The notes: generated from the sequence alone by a model not told the origin. A stretch of 64,000 nucleotides of DNA from Flavilitoribacter nigricans DSM 23189 = NBRC 102662 (GCF_002646595.1 NZ_PDUD01000027.1:62001-126000); one strand, 5' to 3'; shown: positions 1-8,100, counted from the stretch's first letter. Translations and numbers: made by a program.

Positions 1-2
1 AG

Positions 3-152
3 CTCAATATCATGGGCGTAACAAAAAAGGCCCACGATGAAGTTACTACCAGCTCGGCGGCAATAATGGATGATGCCGAACTGGATCTTCCGTCTGCATT
101 AAAAGAAAACATCTGCGCCAAGCTGGATTTCATCCGGGATTATACACTTTAA
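3..152 (+). CDS. C-terminal part of an unrecognised protein, cut by window start
   Basis: An open frame runs from the left edge to a TAA at 150-152 and ends in DFIRDYTL. It is either the tail of a longer gene or a 46-residue protein starting at the ATG at 12. The residue mix (KKAHDE, DDAELDLPSALKENI) looks like a soluble protein. I recognise no family. A 6-bp hairpin follows immediately. Confidence 0.4.
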   Translation, partial: LNIMGVTKKAHDEVTTSSAAIMDDAELDLPSALKENICAKLDFIRDYTL

Positions 153-171
153 CCTATCCTTTAGAGATAGG
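153..171 (+). terminator. Small hairpin after the first gene
   Basis: CCTATC at 153-158 pairs perfectly with GATAGG at 166-171 over a 7-nt loop, directly after the stop codon. The downstream tract is A-rich rather than T-rich, so termination is uncertain. Confidence 0.3.
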
Positions 172-177
172 AAAAAC

Positions 178-185
178 TATCTTTG
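178..185 (+). promoter_or_regulatory. Bacteroidetes-type -7 element upstream of the 74-residue gene
   Basis: TATCTTTG matches the Bacteroidetes primary sigma -7 consensus TAnnTTTG. No good -33 TTTG is seen at the usual spacing. The same octamer occurs upstream of the hybrid sensor at 31773. Confidence 0.4.
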
Positions 186-239
186 CGCGCATTTCGTTTT
201 TTGTGAGAACTATAATTGTTAACTAAACCAATTTCTAAA

Positions 240-279
240 TTTAGAGTATGCGTTCATTACTATTATTTCATACTCTAAA
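240..279. promoter_or_regulatory. 11-bp perfect inverted repeat, possible operator or leader hairpin
   Basis: TTTAGAGTATG at 240-250 is repeated inverted as CATACTCTAAA at 269-279, with an 18-nt spacer. It lies just upstream of the ribosome binding region (AAGGA at 282-286) of the gene at 297. The position suits an operator or an RNA structure affecting initiation. Confidence 0.5.
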
Positions 280-296
280 CTAAGGATCATTATGAT

Positions 297-521
297 ATGA
301 GCAATAAAGAGAAAGATATTGAAGAGATAAAACTCCAGACATTCCGCGAGACCGTAAAATTCCTGAAGCGTTACGCCAGTATTCCCCCCAACGGAGTAAT
401 TCCTTATAACTTTTTTGTGGAAAGTGGATTTGATGCGGAAAAAGCCCTGCGGCTGAGAGATGAATATTCCAGGAAGCTGGATAAGAAGTATGGGCTGGAT
501 GATATTAAAAAGTCATTGTAA
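297..521 (+). CDS. Small protein of unknown function, 74 residues
   Basis: This is a charged, helix-rich cytoplasmic protein. An acidic/basic N-terminus (KEKDIEEIKLQ) leads into FRETVKFLKRYASIPP, and a second helix (GFDAEKALRLRDEYSRKLDKKYG) follows. There is no signal peptide or membrane segment. AAGGA lies 10 nt before the ATG. An ATG five bases earlier reads only two codons before a stop and is rejected. The gene is preceded by the inverted repeat at 240-279 and convergent with the gene at 613. No family is recognised. Confidence 0.6.
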   Translation: MSNKEKDIEEIKLQTFRETVKFLKRYASIPPNGVIPYNFFVESGFDAEKALRLRDEYSRKLDKKYGLDDIKKSL

Positions 522-557
522 AGCCAGGTAGCAAAAGTCCAATAGCGGAAAATTTAA

Positions 558-583
558 GCGCCCGGCGGTTGACTGCCCGGCGC
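558..583. terminator. Hairpin between convergent genes
   Basis: GCGCCCGGC at 558-566 pairs with GCCCGGCGC at 575-583: nine positions with one C-C mismatch and an 8-nt loop. It sits between converging genes. The flank AAAATTTAA gives a U-rich tail only on the minus-strand transcript. Confidence 0.5.
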
Positions 584-612
584 ATGAAGTATTAAATATA
601 CCCTACCTTCTT

Positions 613-837
613 TTAGAAAGTAGGAAACAGATCATGATCCCTGGCTGAATGAAAATCCTCTCCAATCGAATAAACCGAATAAAGATCTTTTGATTCAAAA
701 TCATTCGTTAGCTGGCGCTGATCGGTGTCTACCGAAGGTTCGCATTCCGTAGCCGGTAAATAATCCTCCCGCAAAGAATAGGAGGGGAGTGTCTCGCCTG
801 GGATGTAGGGAATGTCCCAAAAATCAGAATTGTGCAT
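613..837 (-). CDS. Small acidic protein of unknown function
   Basis: This 74-residue acidic protein is rich in D, E, S and Y, has no hydrophobic segment and starts MHNSDFWDIPYIPGE. It is the last of three small minus-strand genes (1345, 904, 613) and lies 66 nt beyond the stop of the membrane-anchored OB-fold protein, so co-transcription is likely. The region before the ATG is A-rich, as is common in Bacteroidota, without a clear Shine-Dalgarno. No family is recognised. Confidence 0.5.
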   Translation of the reverse strand: MHNSDFWDIPYIPGETLPSYSLREDYLPATECEPSVDTDQRQLTNDFESKDLYSVYSIGEDFHSARDHDLFPTF

Positions 838-903
838 TTTATTTGTTTTTGGTGAAGCAATAAGTCTTCAGACACATCCGGACCTGCTCCAGGATCGTTC
901 GTA

Positions 904-1332
904 TTACAAAGATGCCTGGTCGTAGTGTCTTTGCCTGAATTCCGTTTCCTTGGTCTTGAAATAAATGAAGTTGATATCTCCTCTCTGAAAAACCGGCTTC
1001 ACAATCCCTAATGCAGATATCTCACTTCCTTCGGGCGGAGGTACCTTATTGGTGAAACAAATTATGGATTGCTTGCCTTTCAGATCTCGTAGAAAATAGA
1101 ACCCTCCTAAATGATTAATGAAAAAAGAGGCGGTCACTTCTCCTACCGCAACGACCGGCCGGTTGACCTGTTCCTGAACGTCAAAGTATATGGAGCTGAT
1201 ATTCAGCTCATCCTCAGAAGATCCGGAATCGATCGAGGGGGGCAGACAGGTGATATAAAATACCACCAGTAAACCGAACAGAACAAATAATCTAAATTTA
1301 ATGAGGGCTAATCTTCTACTTCTCATTCTCAT
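904..1332 (-). CDS. Membrane-anchored protein with probable OB-fold domain
   Basis: The basic N-terminus (MRMRSRRLALIKFR) is followed by one hydrophobic segment at about residues 15-30 (LFVLFGLLVVFYITC), giving an anchor with the rest outside the cytoplasm. Residues about 58-130 have the strand and glycine pattern of an OB-fold: VVAVGEVTASFF, then GGFYFLRDLKGKQSIICF, then GSEISALGIVKPVF. Such folds bind nucleic acid, sugars or proteins, so the ligand is open. The cysteine ending the hydrophobic stretch is not in a canonical lipobox. The gene starts 12 nt after the stop at 1345, implying a shared operon. Confidence 0.6.
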   Translation of the reverse strand: MRMRSRRLALIKFRLFVLFGLLVVFYITCLPPSIDSGSSEDELNISSIYFDVQEQVNRPVVAVGEVTASFFINHLGGFYFLRDLKGKQSIICFTNKVPPPEGSEISALGIVKPVFQRGDINFIYFKTKETEFRQRHYDQASL

Positions 1333-1344
1333 GACAAAATGGAT

Positions 1345-1596
1345 TTAGTGAGTGTTGCGAAATATCCGGGAACGATTTTCGGAAAGCAGCCGGTTTCTGG
1401 ATTGCTCCCCTTTTTGGTAGAGATACTGTTCAACGGCCTGCCGGGATCCCAGCTTCCTTTTCAGTAGATTGATCCCGCTAATTGCGGAAAAGGTGGCTTC
1501 ATCCCGGATCAGTTCCTCTTCAATACTTCGGCACTGATCGGCGGGCAATTCGTTAAAACAGTATTTCAGCAGATTTTTGAAATTTGCGTTTTTCAT
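1345..1596 (-). CDS. Small protein resembling an anti-sigma-type N-terminal adaptor
   Basis: The first 50 of 83 residues follow a pattern seen in anti-sigma-like and effector adaptor domains: a helix with LLKYCFNELPADQ, then IEEELIRDEATFSAISG (leucine, short turn, acidic helix with xxIExxLxxD). There is no zinc-binding Cys/His set and no membrane segment. It is the first gene of a three-gene minus-strand cluster. The functional link to the ECF sigma factor at 4552 is only suggested by proximity and strand. Confidence 0.5.
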   Translation of the reverse strand: MKNANFKNLLKYCFNELPADQCRSIEEELIRDEATFSAISGINLLKRKLGSRQAVEQYLYQKGEQSRNRLLSENRSRIFRNTH

Positions 1597-2402
1597 GGCA
1601 GTAATGGAATGTTTAATGAATTGGTTATGGTTTGGTGACTATGAAATGCAGCCGTTGCCAACTGCGATTTTCTAAAGTGTTTAGAACCAATGCTGATTAA
1701 TATTTCTGTATTGGCAATTGTATTAGTTATACTTCACTGCGGATGGAAACGTGAGTGCTAAAACTGATTTTTTTATTTTTTTCTTCAAAGGCAAGAAAAA
1801 TGAGTTGCAATTAGCCTTTTATTGTCCGAAAATGCAGCTTAGATTGAATTTTAAAATATTGATTATCAATATTTTATGTTTTTAGCCTCTTTTTTATTAA
1901 AGATTTAGCCAGTCTTATGAAGGGGGTGGAAATTTTGGGAAATCTTGTGTTGGGCTATAAATTTGTATATGTGATTAAAAGTCTGCCAAACAACAATAGT
2001 AGAAATGCTATGTATTTGTAAACCAGGTTTTTAATCAATTATTTGTCTAATGTCCGGGCTAAAAAACTGGTCCGGAATCTGATCATCTTCGGCCATCTTT
2101 GCCCAAAATCTGTAGGGTAAAAATTACACATGAATTGATTTACAGATTGGAGCAAAAAACATTTCGAAAGCCAACAATTACCGAAAATGCAAGACCCTAT
2201 TACCGGAGGTCCGATCGCATTCGGTTAATGAGAAAATTTTCAACAACAAGGTTCTAATTACACGATTAAATACCTGAACCCTCCAGTTTGGTAGGGAGAG
2301 ACTTTTTGCTAAATTTGGAAGCCATTCCCAATTAACGCCTGCGAATGGTACTGCTATCCATCAGAGCAACCAGTGATCAGTTGATACTGTCCGACTTACA
2401 CC
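1597..2402. other. AT-rich intergenic stretch without a supported gene
   Basis: No convincing coding frame is seen on either strand. The stretch is more AT-rich than its neighbours and has long A and T runs. It contains a perfect 11-bp palindrome, TAAAATATTGA at 1852-1862 and TCAATATTTTA at 1866-1876, with a 3-nt loop. It probably contains the promoter of the 1345 cluster. Confidence 0.5.
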
Positions 2403-2436
2403 AAAAAAAGTCCCCAGAGGCTGCCACCTCCGGGGA
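2403..2436 (-). terminator. Intrinsic terminator for the minus-strand sigma operon
   Basis: Read on the minus strand, a stem (TCCCCAGAGG at 2411-2420 against CCTCCGGGGA at 2427-2436, one mismatch, 6-nt loop) is followed by seven T (2403-2409). This is a canonical rho-independent layout. It would end transcription from the sigma factor and helical-protein genes. Confidence 0.75.
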
Positions 2437-2580
2437 TCCAAGAAAAACACAAACCATTCCACTTGAAAAACACAGTTTTTAACTGGTGTAGTTGGCTCTC
2501 AAGTATTCTAAATCAGTATCAGCTGATCCTTTTATGTTGACTTTTCAAAATGGATGGTTATTTCAATTCAAAACGGCAGA

Positions 2581-2832
2581 TTACACAATATCGATGTCGT
2601 TTTCAATGACGTTACACCTGAACAGTAAAGGCCATACCGACCTAAGTATTCGATGAGGAAATATTTTCTCCTCCTTTAAGGTATACTGATGAGCTGGGGC
2701 ATTTTGTGAGACTAGCTGATAAATTTCTCTGTCTCGGGCATAACTAAAAACTGACCAGGGGACCGCTAAGCTTATGTAATCCGGGGCTATTAAGCGGCCA
2801 AGGCGATGCAACAAAAACTTCAAGTTTTTCAT
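2581..2832 (-). CDS. Possible small protein at the end of the sigma operon
   Basis: An 83-residue frame begins 38 nt after the stop of the helical-repeat gene and ends before the terminator at 2403-2436, so it lies within the likely transcript. The start MKNLKFLLHRLGRLIAP is basic and amphipathic, followed by a short hydrophobic part (YISLAVPWSVFSY). It has no recognisable motif. It is a plausible gene, but it could be a chance frame in a 3' untranslated region. Confidence 0.35.
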   Translation of the reverse strand: MKNLKFLLHRLGRLIAPDYISLAVPWSVFSYARDREIYQLVSQNAPAHQYTLKEEKIFPHRILRSVWPLLFRCNVIENDIDIV

Positions 2833-2870
2833 GATTAATTATTTTGTGGACTAAGAATATGTTTAAGCCA

Positions 2871-4394
2871 TTATTGGCTGAGTAAATCATGTATAAATTC
2901 CCAGAGCGTCTCGTACGGAATGATCTCCATTTCTGTATCCATTTGGGCATTCCGGAGTTTTTTCAACCAGTCGGCGGCGTGTCGTTCTACCGCAACGGGA
3001 TGAAAGTTAGCACTGGGCAGACACAGCAGCATGTGAAGAAAATACAACCCGCGATTTTTGGGTCTTTTCTTCTGCTGAAGTCGATAGATATAGGTTTTCC
3101 AGCTCTCCATTTTGTCAATAATGATGTTGAACCGCTTGCGATGTAAGGAAAACAATACGTTCAGGGCGATCAGATCAATATTGTAGCCGAACTTATCCTT
3201 ACTGAAAATGGGGAGCTCATTTAGCATTCTCCCAATACGGAACTTTTGAAATTTCTGCGGCTCCGGCGGCGTAATTTTCCCGATACTGATCAGGAACTGG
3301 AGATAGGCGTTTATCAGCGTCCATCGCTCTTGGGCGACCTGGTATTGTCTATTAAATTGCTCTTTATTCGACTTAGCCTGGTGGTAAATATCAAAGGCTT
3401 CTTTGTATTCTCCGGTGCGGAAGCAAAGTAAAATGCGGCAGTACTGCACGTGTAGCCAGTCGCTGTAAGCCTTTTGCTTGTCGAGCAACTGTTCGCAGTC
3501 CGTGGCAGCCTGTCTGGCCGCCTCGTACTGTTTGGCCTGAATAAACGCCTGGAGTTTTTTGAAGGCAAAAGTAAACTGGATGGTATTGTGTGCCCCCCTT
3601 TTGTTTTTCCCGAAATATTCAATAGCCTCATCACAAACTTCAATAGTCTTCCGACTGTCCCCCTGAATTTCGTGCTGAAGGATGCGCACCATAAAATATA
3701 GCTGTGAAAATCGGAACGACTTCACATTCAGTTGTTTAAAGGTCTTCTTTAACTTCTCGCTGTACTCCTTCGCTTCCTGATAAAGCACCGGATCGGTGGA
3801 TCTTTTCCGGGTAGCTTTTACCATAAGCAAGGCATAGTACTTTTCGGCCTCCTGCTCGGCGTGGCGCAGTTCGCTGTAGTCTTCTACGATTTTGTCGTAG
3901 TACCGGCACTGTGCTTCTGTTCCGCCGTTGACGGCGTAGTGGATCCGTAGATCAGCGGCCAGTTCCATGGCCACCTGCGTGATCTCGAACTTCATCGCTT
4001 TGCGCAAGGTCTTTTCGGCGAGAGGGATGGCTGCCTTCCGGGCACCTTTACCGATCAGGATCTTGACTGCCGCGAGTTGCTTGAAGCAGTAGTAATAAGC
4101 GGTTTGAGTCTTTTTGTAGCGCGCCTCGTTGGGGCTGATGAAAAACACCGTATTGTACAGGCGTTTCTGGAGACGCAGCTTTAACTTCTGGTAGGCGGCC
4201 CGCGTGGTCTCGGAGGGATCCGGCCCATACAGTTCCTCGAGGGCACTGTCGTCATTGAGGAAGCGGCCGTTGGCAATCCCGGCAAAGAGCTTGTCTAACT
4301 TACCCTGAGTTGCGCTGGTTTTTCGACCAACGATCTCTATTTGCCGGATCTTCTGTTTAGTAGTTAGATTAACCAGAGATATAAGATCTTCCAT
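2871..4394 (-). CDS. Helical-repeat (TPR-like) protein of unknown function
   Basis: This 507-residue protein is almost entirely helical, rich in K, E, A and Y, and has no signal peptide. Successive helix pairs such as AVKILIGKGARKAAIPLAEK and QAKQYEAARQAATDCEQLL have the small/large residue spacing of TPR-like repeats. It belongs to a loosely conserved Bacteroidota type with a variable helical array; the broken gene at 8121-9685 is similar in size and character. It lies 157 nt downstream of an ECF sigma factor on the same strand, with a structured leader between them, which suggests it is either a target or a partner of that sigma factor. The function is unknown. Confidence 0.7.
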   Translation of the reverse strand: MEDLISLVNLTTKQKIRQIEIVGRKTSATQGKLDKLFAGIANGRFLNDDSALEELYGPDPSETTRAAYQKLKLRLQKRLYNTVFFISPNEARYKKTQTAYYYCFKQLAAVKILIGKGARKAAIPLAEKTLRKAMKFEITQVAMELAADLRIHYAVNGGTEAQCRYYDKIVEDYSELRHAEQEAEKYYALLMVKATRKRSTDPVLYQEAKEYSEKLKKTFKQLNVKSFRFSQLYFMVRILQHEIQGDSRKTIEVCDEAIEYFGKNKRGAHNTIQFTFAFKKLQAFIQAKQYEAARQAATDCEQLLDKQKAYSDWLHVQYCRILLCFRTGEYKEAFDIYHQAKSNKEQFNRQYQVAQERWTLINAYLQFLISIGKITPPEPQKFQKFRIGRMLNELPIFSKDKFGYNIDLIALNVLFSLHRKRFNIIIDKMESWKTYIYRLQQKKRPKNRGLYFLHMLLCLPSANFHPVAVERHAADWLKKLRNAQMDTEMEIIPYETLWEFIHDLLSQ

Positions 4395-4440
4395 GTGGAT
4401 CGAATAATTACCGCTGTAAGCCGATCCCTAACGCCGGAGC

Positions 4441-4504
4441 GTTCCGGGTGGATCACCCACAGCGGGGTGATTTTGCTGGTTCCCGACCCTGGGGCCGGGA
4501 ACCA
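4441..4504 (-). promoter_or_regulatory. Structured leader upstream of the helical-repeat gene
   Basis: Two hairpins lie in the gap between the sigma factor and the next gene. GGGTG/CACCC encloses a 3-nt loop around 4446-4458. A stronger stem pairs TGGTTCCCG (4477-4485) with CGGGAACCA (4496-4504), nine perfect pairs. There is no T run, so this is more likely a processing or leader structure than a terminator. Confidence 0.4.
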
Positions 4505-4551
4505 AAGTTTCTTTAATTCAGATGACGTTCAGAGAATGACGGTCAAATTAT

Positions 4552-5133
4552 TTAGGCCAGGATCTTCTCCCGGCTGATCAGTTTGCGCAGTTTATTTTTC
4601 GCCTGCTGGAAATATTGGCGCGCATTCTCCTCCGATGTCAAATTCAGATCTTCAGCGATCTCACGGTAAGGATAACCGTTCAATCGCAGGCTAAAGACCT
4701 GTCTTTGGGTTTCACTCAGTTCTGCAAGCAGATGCTTCAGGAAGTCAGAGTATTGGAGCTCGTACTCGAAGTCATCAGCTTCCTGGTCGTTACGGGTTTC
4801 CGGGACCTCGTTCAGGCTGTAGCACGAGTGCTTACTTCCTTCTCTTCGGTCAATGTCGTAAGTGTGGTTAACAGTGATCTTACTCAACAGATTCAGTAAC
4901 GTTTCCAGTTTTTCGGCAGTGAACCGATAAATGTCGTATCGGGTGTAAAACGTTAAGAATACATCTTGGACGACATCTTCCGGTTGGAATACTCTGCCGA
5001 GCTGGTTTTGGCGATTTACCGCGATCGCGAAGATTTTGTGGCGATAGGCATTGTAGACCAGATTGAAAAATAGTTCCCAGTTCTTGGCCTCCATGGCCCG
5101 CAGTAAACGCCTGCGAAGTTTGGTTTCCATCAT
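4552..5133 (-). CDS. ECF-type RNA polymerase sigma factor
   Basis: This is a sigma-70 family regulator of 193 residues, the usual ECF length. Region 2 lies at about residues 20-95: FNLVYNAYRHKIFAIAVN, then the FQPEDVVQDVFLTFYTRY motif typical of region 2.2. Region 4 lies at about 135-190: LAELSETQRQVFSLRLNG, YPYREIAEDLNLTSEENAR, YFQQAKNKLRKLI, a helix-turn-helix for the -35 element. The linker (YSLNEVPETRNDQEADDFEYE) is acidic. No obvious anti-sigma gene is adjacent; the nearest candidate is the adaptor-like protein at 1345. The downstream helical-repeat gene is probably in the same transcript. Confidence 0.9.
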   Translation of the reverse strand: MMETKLRRRLLRAMEAKNWELFFNLVYNAYRHKIFAIAVNRQNQLGRVFQPEDVVQDVFLTFYTRYDIYRFTAEKLETLLNLLSKITVNHTYDIDRREGSKHSCYSLNEVPETRNDQEADDFEYELQYSDFLKHLLAELSETQRQVFSLRLNGYPYREIAEDLNLTSEENARQYFQQAKNKLRKLISREKILA

Positions 5134-5167
5134 GATTGCTCATTTTACATCATCCTGCTAAGGAGGG

Positions 5168-5287
5168 ATGGTTAAAAAATGGATTTCAAATACCAGTACC
5201 TTTGTACATGGTGGTCTGAGTTCTTCTGATGGAAATGGTAATTTGTGTTTCAGCTTGTTTTTTGCCAGCAAATGGTCAAGCTCATAA
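5168..5287 (+). CDS. Possible 39-residue protein divergent from the sigma factor
   Basis: A short frame starts MVKKWISNTSTFVHGG and stops 28 nt before a hairpin followed by seven T, which gives it a transcript end. AAGGAGGG lies directly against the ATG, too close for a normal ribosome binding site. It has no recognisable motif. It is reported because frame and terminator agree, but it could be chance. Confidence 0.25.
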   Translation: MVKKWISNTSTFVHGGLSSSDGNGNLCFSLFFASKWSSS

Positions 5288-5307
5288 TTCATATACTTAC
5301 CGGTGAT

Positions 5308-5338
5308 AAAAAACGTGAGCCCTCTGCTCACTTTTTTT
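5308..5338. terminator. Bidirectional intrinsic terminator
   Basis: GTGAGC at 5315-5320 pairs perfectly with GCTCAC at 5326-5331 over a 5-nt loop. Seven T follow on the plus strand and six A precede it. No established gene ends beside it, which is why the small frame at 5168 is worth noting. Confidence 0.7.
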
Positions 5339-5340
5339 CA

Positions 5341-5945
5341 AAAAGCACCCATAAAGCACCGAATTGGATCTGTAGACTGCATTAGTAGGGCACTCGATCG
5401 ATGACATAGGAATCCCCTGTCTATGCGGTACCATTGAGCATAGATTGATCATCTATCGGTTAGACCAATAGCAGTCCCGTGTACCGCATTGGCAGTTGCG
5501 GCTTCGGCTTACGCGGGTAGTTGTAATTGTTGGGTAAAAACTTTGTTGTGGACTGGTAAACGCACTAAATTGTACTCGGCGAATAATCTACCTAAAATGT
5601 GCGAACCGGATCTGGCAGGATCCATACGGTCCGAACGACCGGGAATTATTCGCATGCTAATAATTGCGAATGACTATGAAATTTTTGGCTGTGGGCACCT
5701 TACTTCGGTGCAATAGTCTTCTTTGGCCTTTGTGGACGGGAAAGGACGTGCTTATTTTGGAGATTAAATGATTTGCTTACCTGCAATTAAACCCTTTTTC
5801 TTAAAAAACGGTGAAAATTTATTATAAAAAGCAAGCAAACTGCCGAAAAAGATTCTACTAAATGCTAATATGTCGATCTTTTCATCCGATAGTTGGATAA
5901 TTTTTGGATATTTATCCAATCAGGATAATCTAAACCCACATACAC
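5341..5945. other. Intergenic stretch without a supported gene
   Basis: A 75-residue frame at 5489-5716 has unnatural composition and no initiation signal and is not accepted. The last 200 bases are AT-rich and probably carry the promoter of the gene at 5946. Nothing else is recognised. Confidence 0.5.
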
Positions 5946-7376
5946 TTGGAACTCAATCAGCAGGACCGCGATCTTTTCTGGTTAGCGCTCCGGCAAAAAT
6001 ACCGTGAAGACTGCCGGGATAAGAACATGAAACCGACTGACAGTACCAGTTCTCCGCTATTTGGTTACGGGGAATATGATCCTACCGTTTCCCTGGCCAC
6101 TCACCGATCATCGCCGACCATTAAAAAATTCATGATGGATCAGGGGGTCCTCAATCGAGTTGAAGCCGCCAGATTTAATGCCGACCACCTGTATAAAAAG
6201 CTGATCAATAAAGAACCACCCATCAAGTTAAATGACTTTTATCTTAAAGCTTGCCTGCGGTATATCAACGGGACGACCACTTTCCCGGAATTCCGGACAA
6301 AATTCAAACAAAAACTGGAGCAGGAAAAAGTATACTATCGGGGATTCATTTTTTCGAAAAACCTCAGAATAGTCAAGGAATTTTCCTTTTCTGCAAATTT
6401 TTCCATGCCATCACCTTTTCCCATCGAGCAATGGAGGCTGCATAAAAGCAGCCATATTGATGAGGATGTACTCTACTCCGGAAAGGGGGAACGATTGGGC
6501 GGTAATCTTTACTGTCAGCTCGATAATGTGGCGTCTAATCGCAGAATGTTCTTCATTCTGTATACCGGCTACGGTGACTTCCGGACCCTGCCCTATCTGC
6601 TGGGCTCCTTTCAGGGCGTTTCCAATGATGAACAACCGACCTCGGGAGAGATCATTCTGATTAAAAGCGATCGGGATAAGGTTTTTTTGCCCGGGCAGGG
6701 TGATCGGAACAAAGCACTGGAAGCCTTGGAAAAACGGGAAACCCGTCTGGCAGAGGCCTATCTGTTACTCAATCGGAATATTTTTGGCAGTTCGAAGTCC
6801 TTTCCCTTGAACACCGAGCAGTTTGCCATGCTTTCTCCCCACGATCAGCGGCTACGGGATCTGGTGGGGATCTATCGCACCATCAATTACAACAATAACG
6901 GTAATATCATAGAATCCTGGTTTGAAGTAAAGGAATCCCTTGAGGCATTTCTATACACACGCTTTGATGCCGGCAGAAGGGGAGAAAATATCCGGCAACG
7001 CTGTGAGATGAGCATCTCTTCCTATGAGGGCAACTACTATCTCCACGTTTACGGCTACCATATGGGACACGTGCACAATTATGCCGTTTACAATTTAAAT
7101 TACCGACCCCAACAGAATGTTCCCGGTGAAGTACTGATGGGGGCATTTTGCAGCTGCAGTATCAACAGCCGGAAACTTTCAGCTCATTATATGCTGGGAA
7201 TGAAGGTGCCATCGGATGTCGCGCCGGATCCCGAAACAGGACTGCAACCCAATCGACTGGATAAAAAAGATATCGAGACCAATTGTAAGGAAGATCCCAC
7301 CCTGGATCTTTTGGTGCGGGAGCTGCAGGGCATATTGGAGGAAAAGGGTTTCAACCGGCCCTCCTCCAGGGATTAA
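5946..7376 (+). CDS. Unrecognised protein with two related beta-rich modules
   Basis: This 476-residue protein has no signal peptide or membrane segment. Residues 1-125 are helical; TIKKFM, then YLKACLRYINGTTTFPEFRTKF, recall N-terminal domains ending in a short helical DNA-binding-like fold, but this is weak. Two later segments look alike. About 130-245 contains YRGFIFSKNLRIVKEFSF, GNLYCQLDN and YLLGSFQGVS. About 315-430 contains YRTINYNNNGNIIESWFEV, GNYYLHVYGY and VLMGAFCSCSIN. That suggests an internal duplication of a beta module. The frame opens after a TAA at 5931; TTG at 5946 is the first start, and the first ATG is at 6027, which would remove the N-terminal helix. The function is unknown. 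Confidence 0.65.
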   Translation: MELNQQDRDLFWLALRQKYREDCRDKNMKPTDSTSSPLFGYGEYDPTVSLATHRSSPTIKKFMMDQGVLNRVEAARFNADHLYKKLINKEPPIKLNDFYLKACLRYINGTTTFPEFRTKFKQKLEQEKVYYRGFIFSKNLRIVKEFSFSANFSMPSPFPIEQWRLHKSSHIDEDVLYSGKGERLGGNLYCQLDNVASNRRMFFILYTGYGDFRTLPYLLGSFQGVSNDEQPTSGEIILIKSDRDKVFLPGQGDRNKALEALEKRETRLAEAYLLLNRNIFGSSKSFPLNTEQFAMLSPHDQRLRDLVGIYRTINYNNNGNIIESWFEVKESLEAFLYTRFDAGRRGENIRQRCEMSISSYEGNYYLHVYGYHMGHVHNYAVYNLNYRPQQNVPGEVLMGAFCSCSINSRKLSAHYMLGMKVPSDVAPDPETGLQPNRLDKKDIETNCKEDPTLDLLVRELQGILEEKGFNRPSSRD

Positions 7377-7835
7377 ACGCTATTCTGCACGATTCTTTCC
7401 TGTTCTGCGTCCTTAGATCCTGTCTGAAATTTCGCAAAAAAATTGCGCACGCTCCTTCACATCCGTCCGCTTGCTGACGTATACATACCGAAACGCGGCC
7501 ACAAACACAGCTTGATTCCGGCCGCATCATCCACTATTCCATTCCAACACACCAAGGGACCCATTTTGGGGTCCGTTCACTGCCACCAGGGGGACATCCT
7601 CGGATGCCCCGGTTATCGTCCAGTTGATTTGAAGCTTCAACTGCTGGCCGGGTAACACGCCCGGTTCGGCTTGATCATTCTTTGCATTGGCCAGGGGTGA
7701 AGTACCGCTGGCGCCAATCACTGTCTTCCGGCCAAATGGTCGGTAGAAGAAGGGGCAACCAATGCATTCCAGGAAATGATGATGGCCATTGCGCCGGGCA
7801 TAGTACTGATTTTCTAACCATCAAATCACAGTATT
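7377..7835. other. Intergenic stretch with a possible decayed minus-strand frame
   Basis: On the minus strand, 7527-7721 reads a frame containing GVLPGQQLKLQINWTITG that resembles part of a beta-sandwich protein. A neighbouring frame upstream carries PGAMAIIISWNALVAPSS before a stop. The two are out of frame and neither has a start signal. This may be a gene remnant; it is too weak to annotate as one. Confidence 0.3.
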
Positions 7836-8039
7836 ATGTATTTAGTACGCAATGTTGCTTCGGCAAAAATTTCCTCAGCGATCCGTAACGTTTCCGTCTT
7901 TGCCCGGATCGCCCTTTTATGTCTGACCCTCGGTACGCTGTCTACAGCCTGTACGGAGAACGAAGACGATATTGAGTGTGGTACTCCGGAATTCCCCTGC
8001 GATGACGAGGTAGTTACGGATGATATGATCGAGGTGTAA
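7836..8039 (+). CDS. Small acidic lipoprotein
   Basis: The 67-residue precursor has a basic N-region, a hydrophobic stretch (ARIALLCLTLGTLSTAC) and a lipobox LSTAC with the lipidated cysteine at residue 39. The mature peptide is about 29 residues, mostly D and E (TENEDDIECGTPEFPCDDE), and has two further cysteines that could form a disulfide. It is followed by a strong terminator shared with the convergent gene. The role is unknown. Confidence 0.6.
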   Translation: MYLVRNVASAKISSAIRNVSVFARIALLCLTLGTLSTACTENEDDIECGTPEFPCDDEVVTDDMIEV

Positions 8040-8100
8040 ACAAACTATGGTAAAGCCAGTTTCGGTAAGATGGCTATAACCTAGGTAACCTGATCAGATG

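Noticed and set aside
2482-2540. Short minus-strand tail reading DTDLEYLRANYTS before a TAA, upstream of the terminator
   Set aside because: It is protein-like but only about 18 codons long with no start codon; too short to separate from chance.
5489-5716. 75-residue plus-strand frame
   Set aside because: It has unnatural composition, no ribosome site, no homologous pattern and no transcript signals.
7527-7721. 64-residue minus-strand frame with a beta-sandwich-like stretch
   Set aside because: It has no start signal, and its plausible N-terminal continuation is in another frame. It is mentioned only as a possible remnant.
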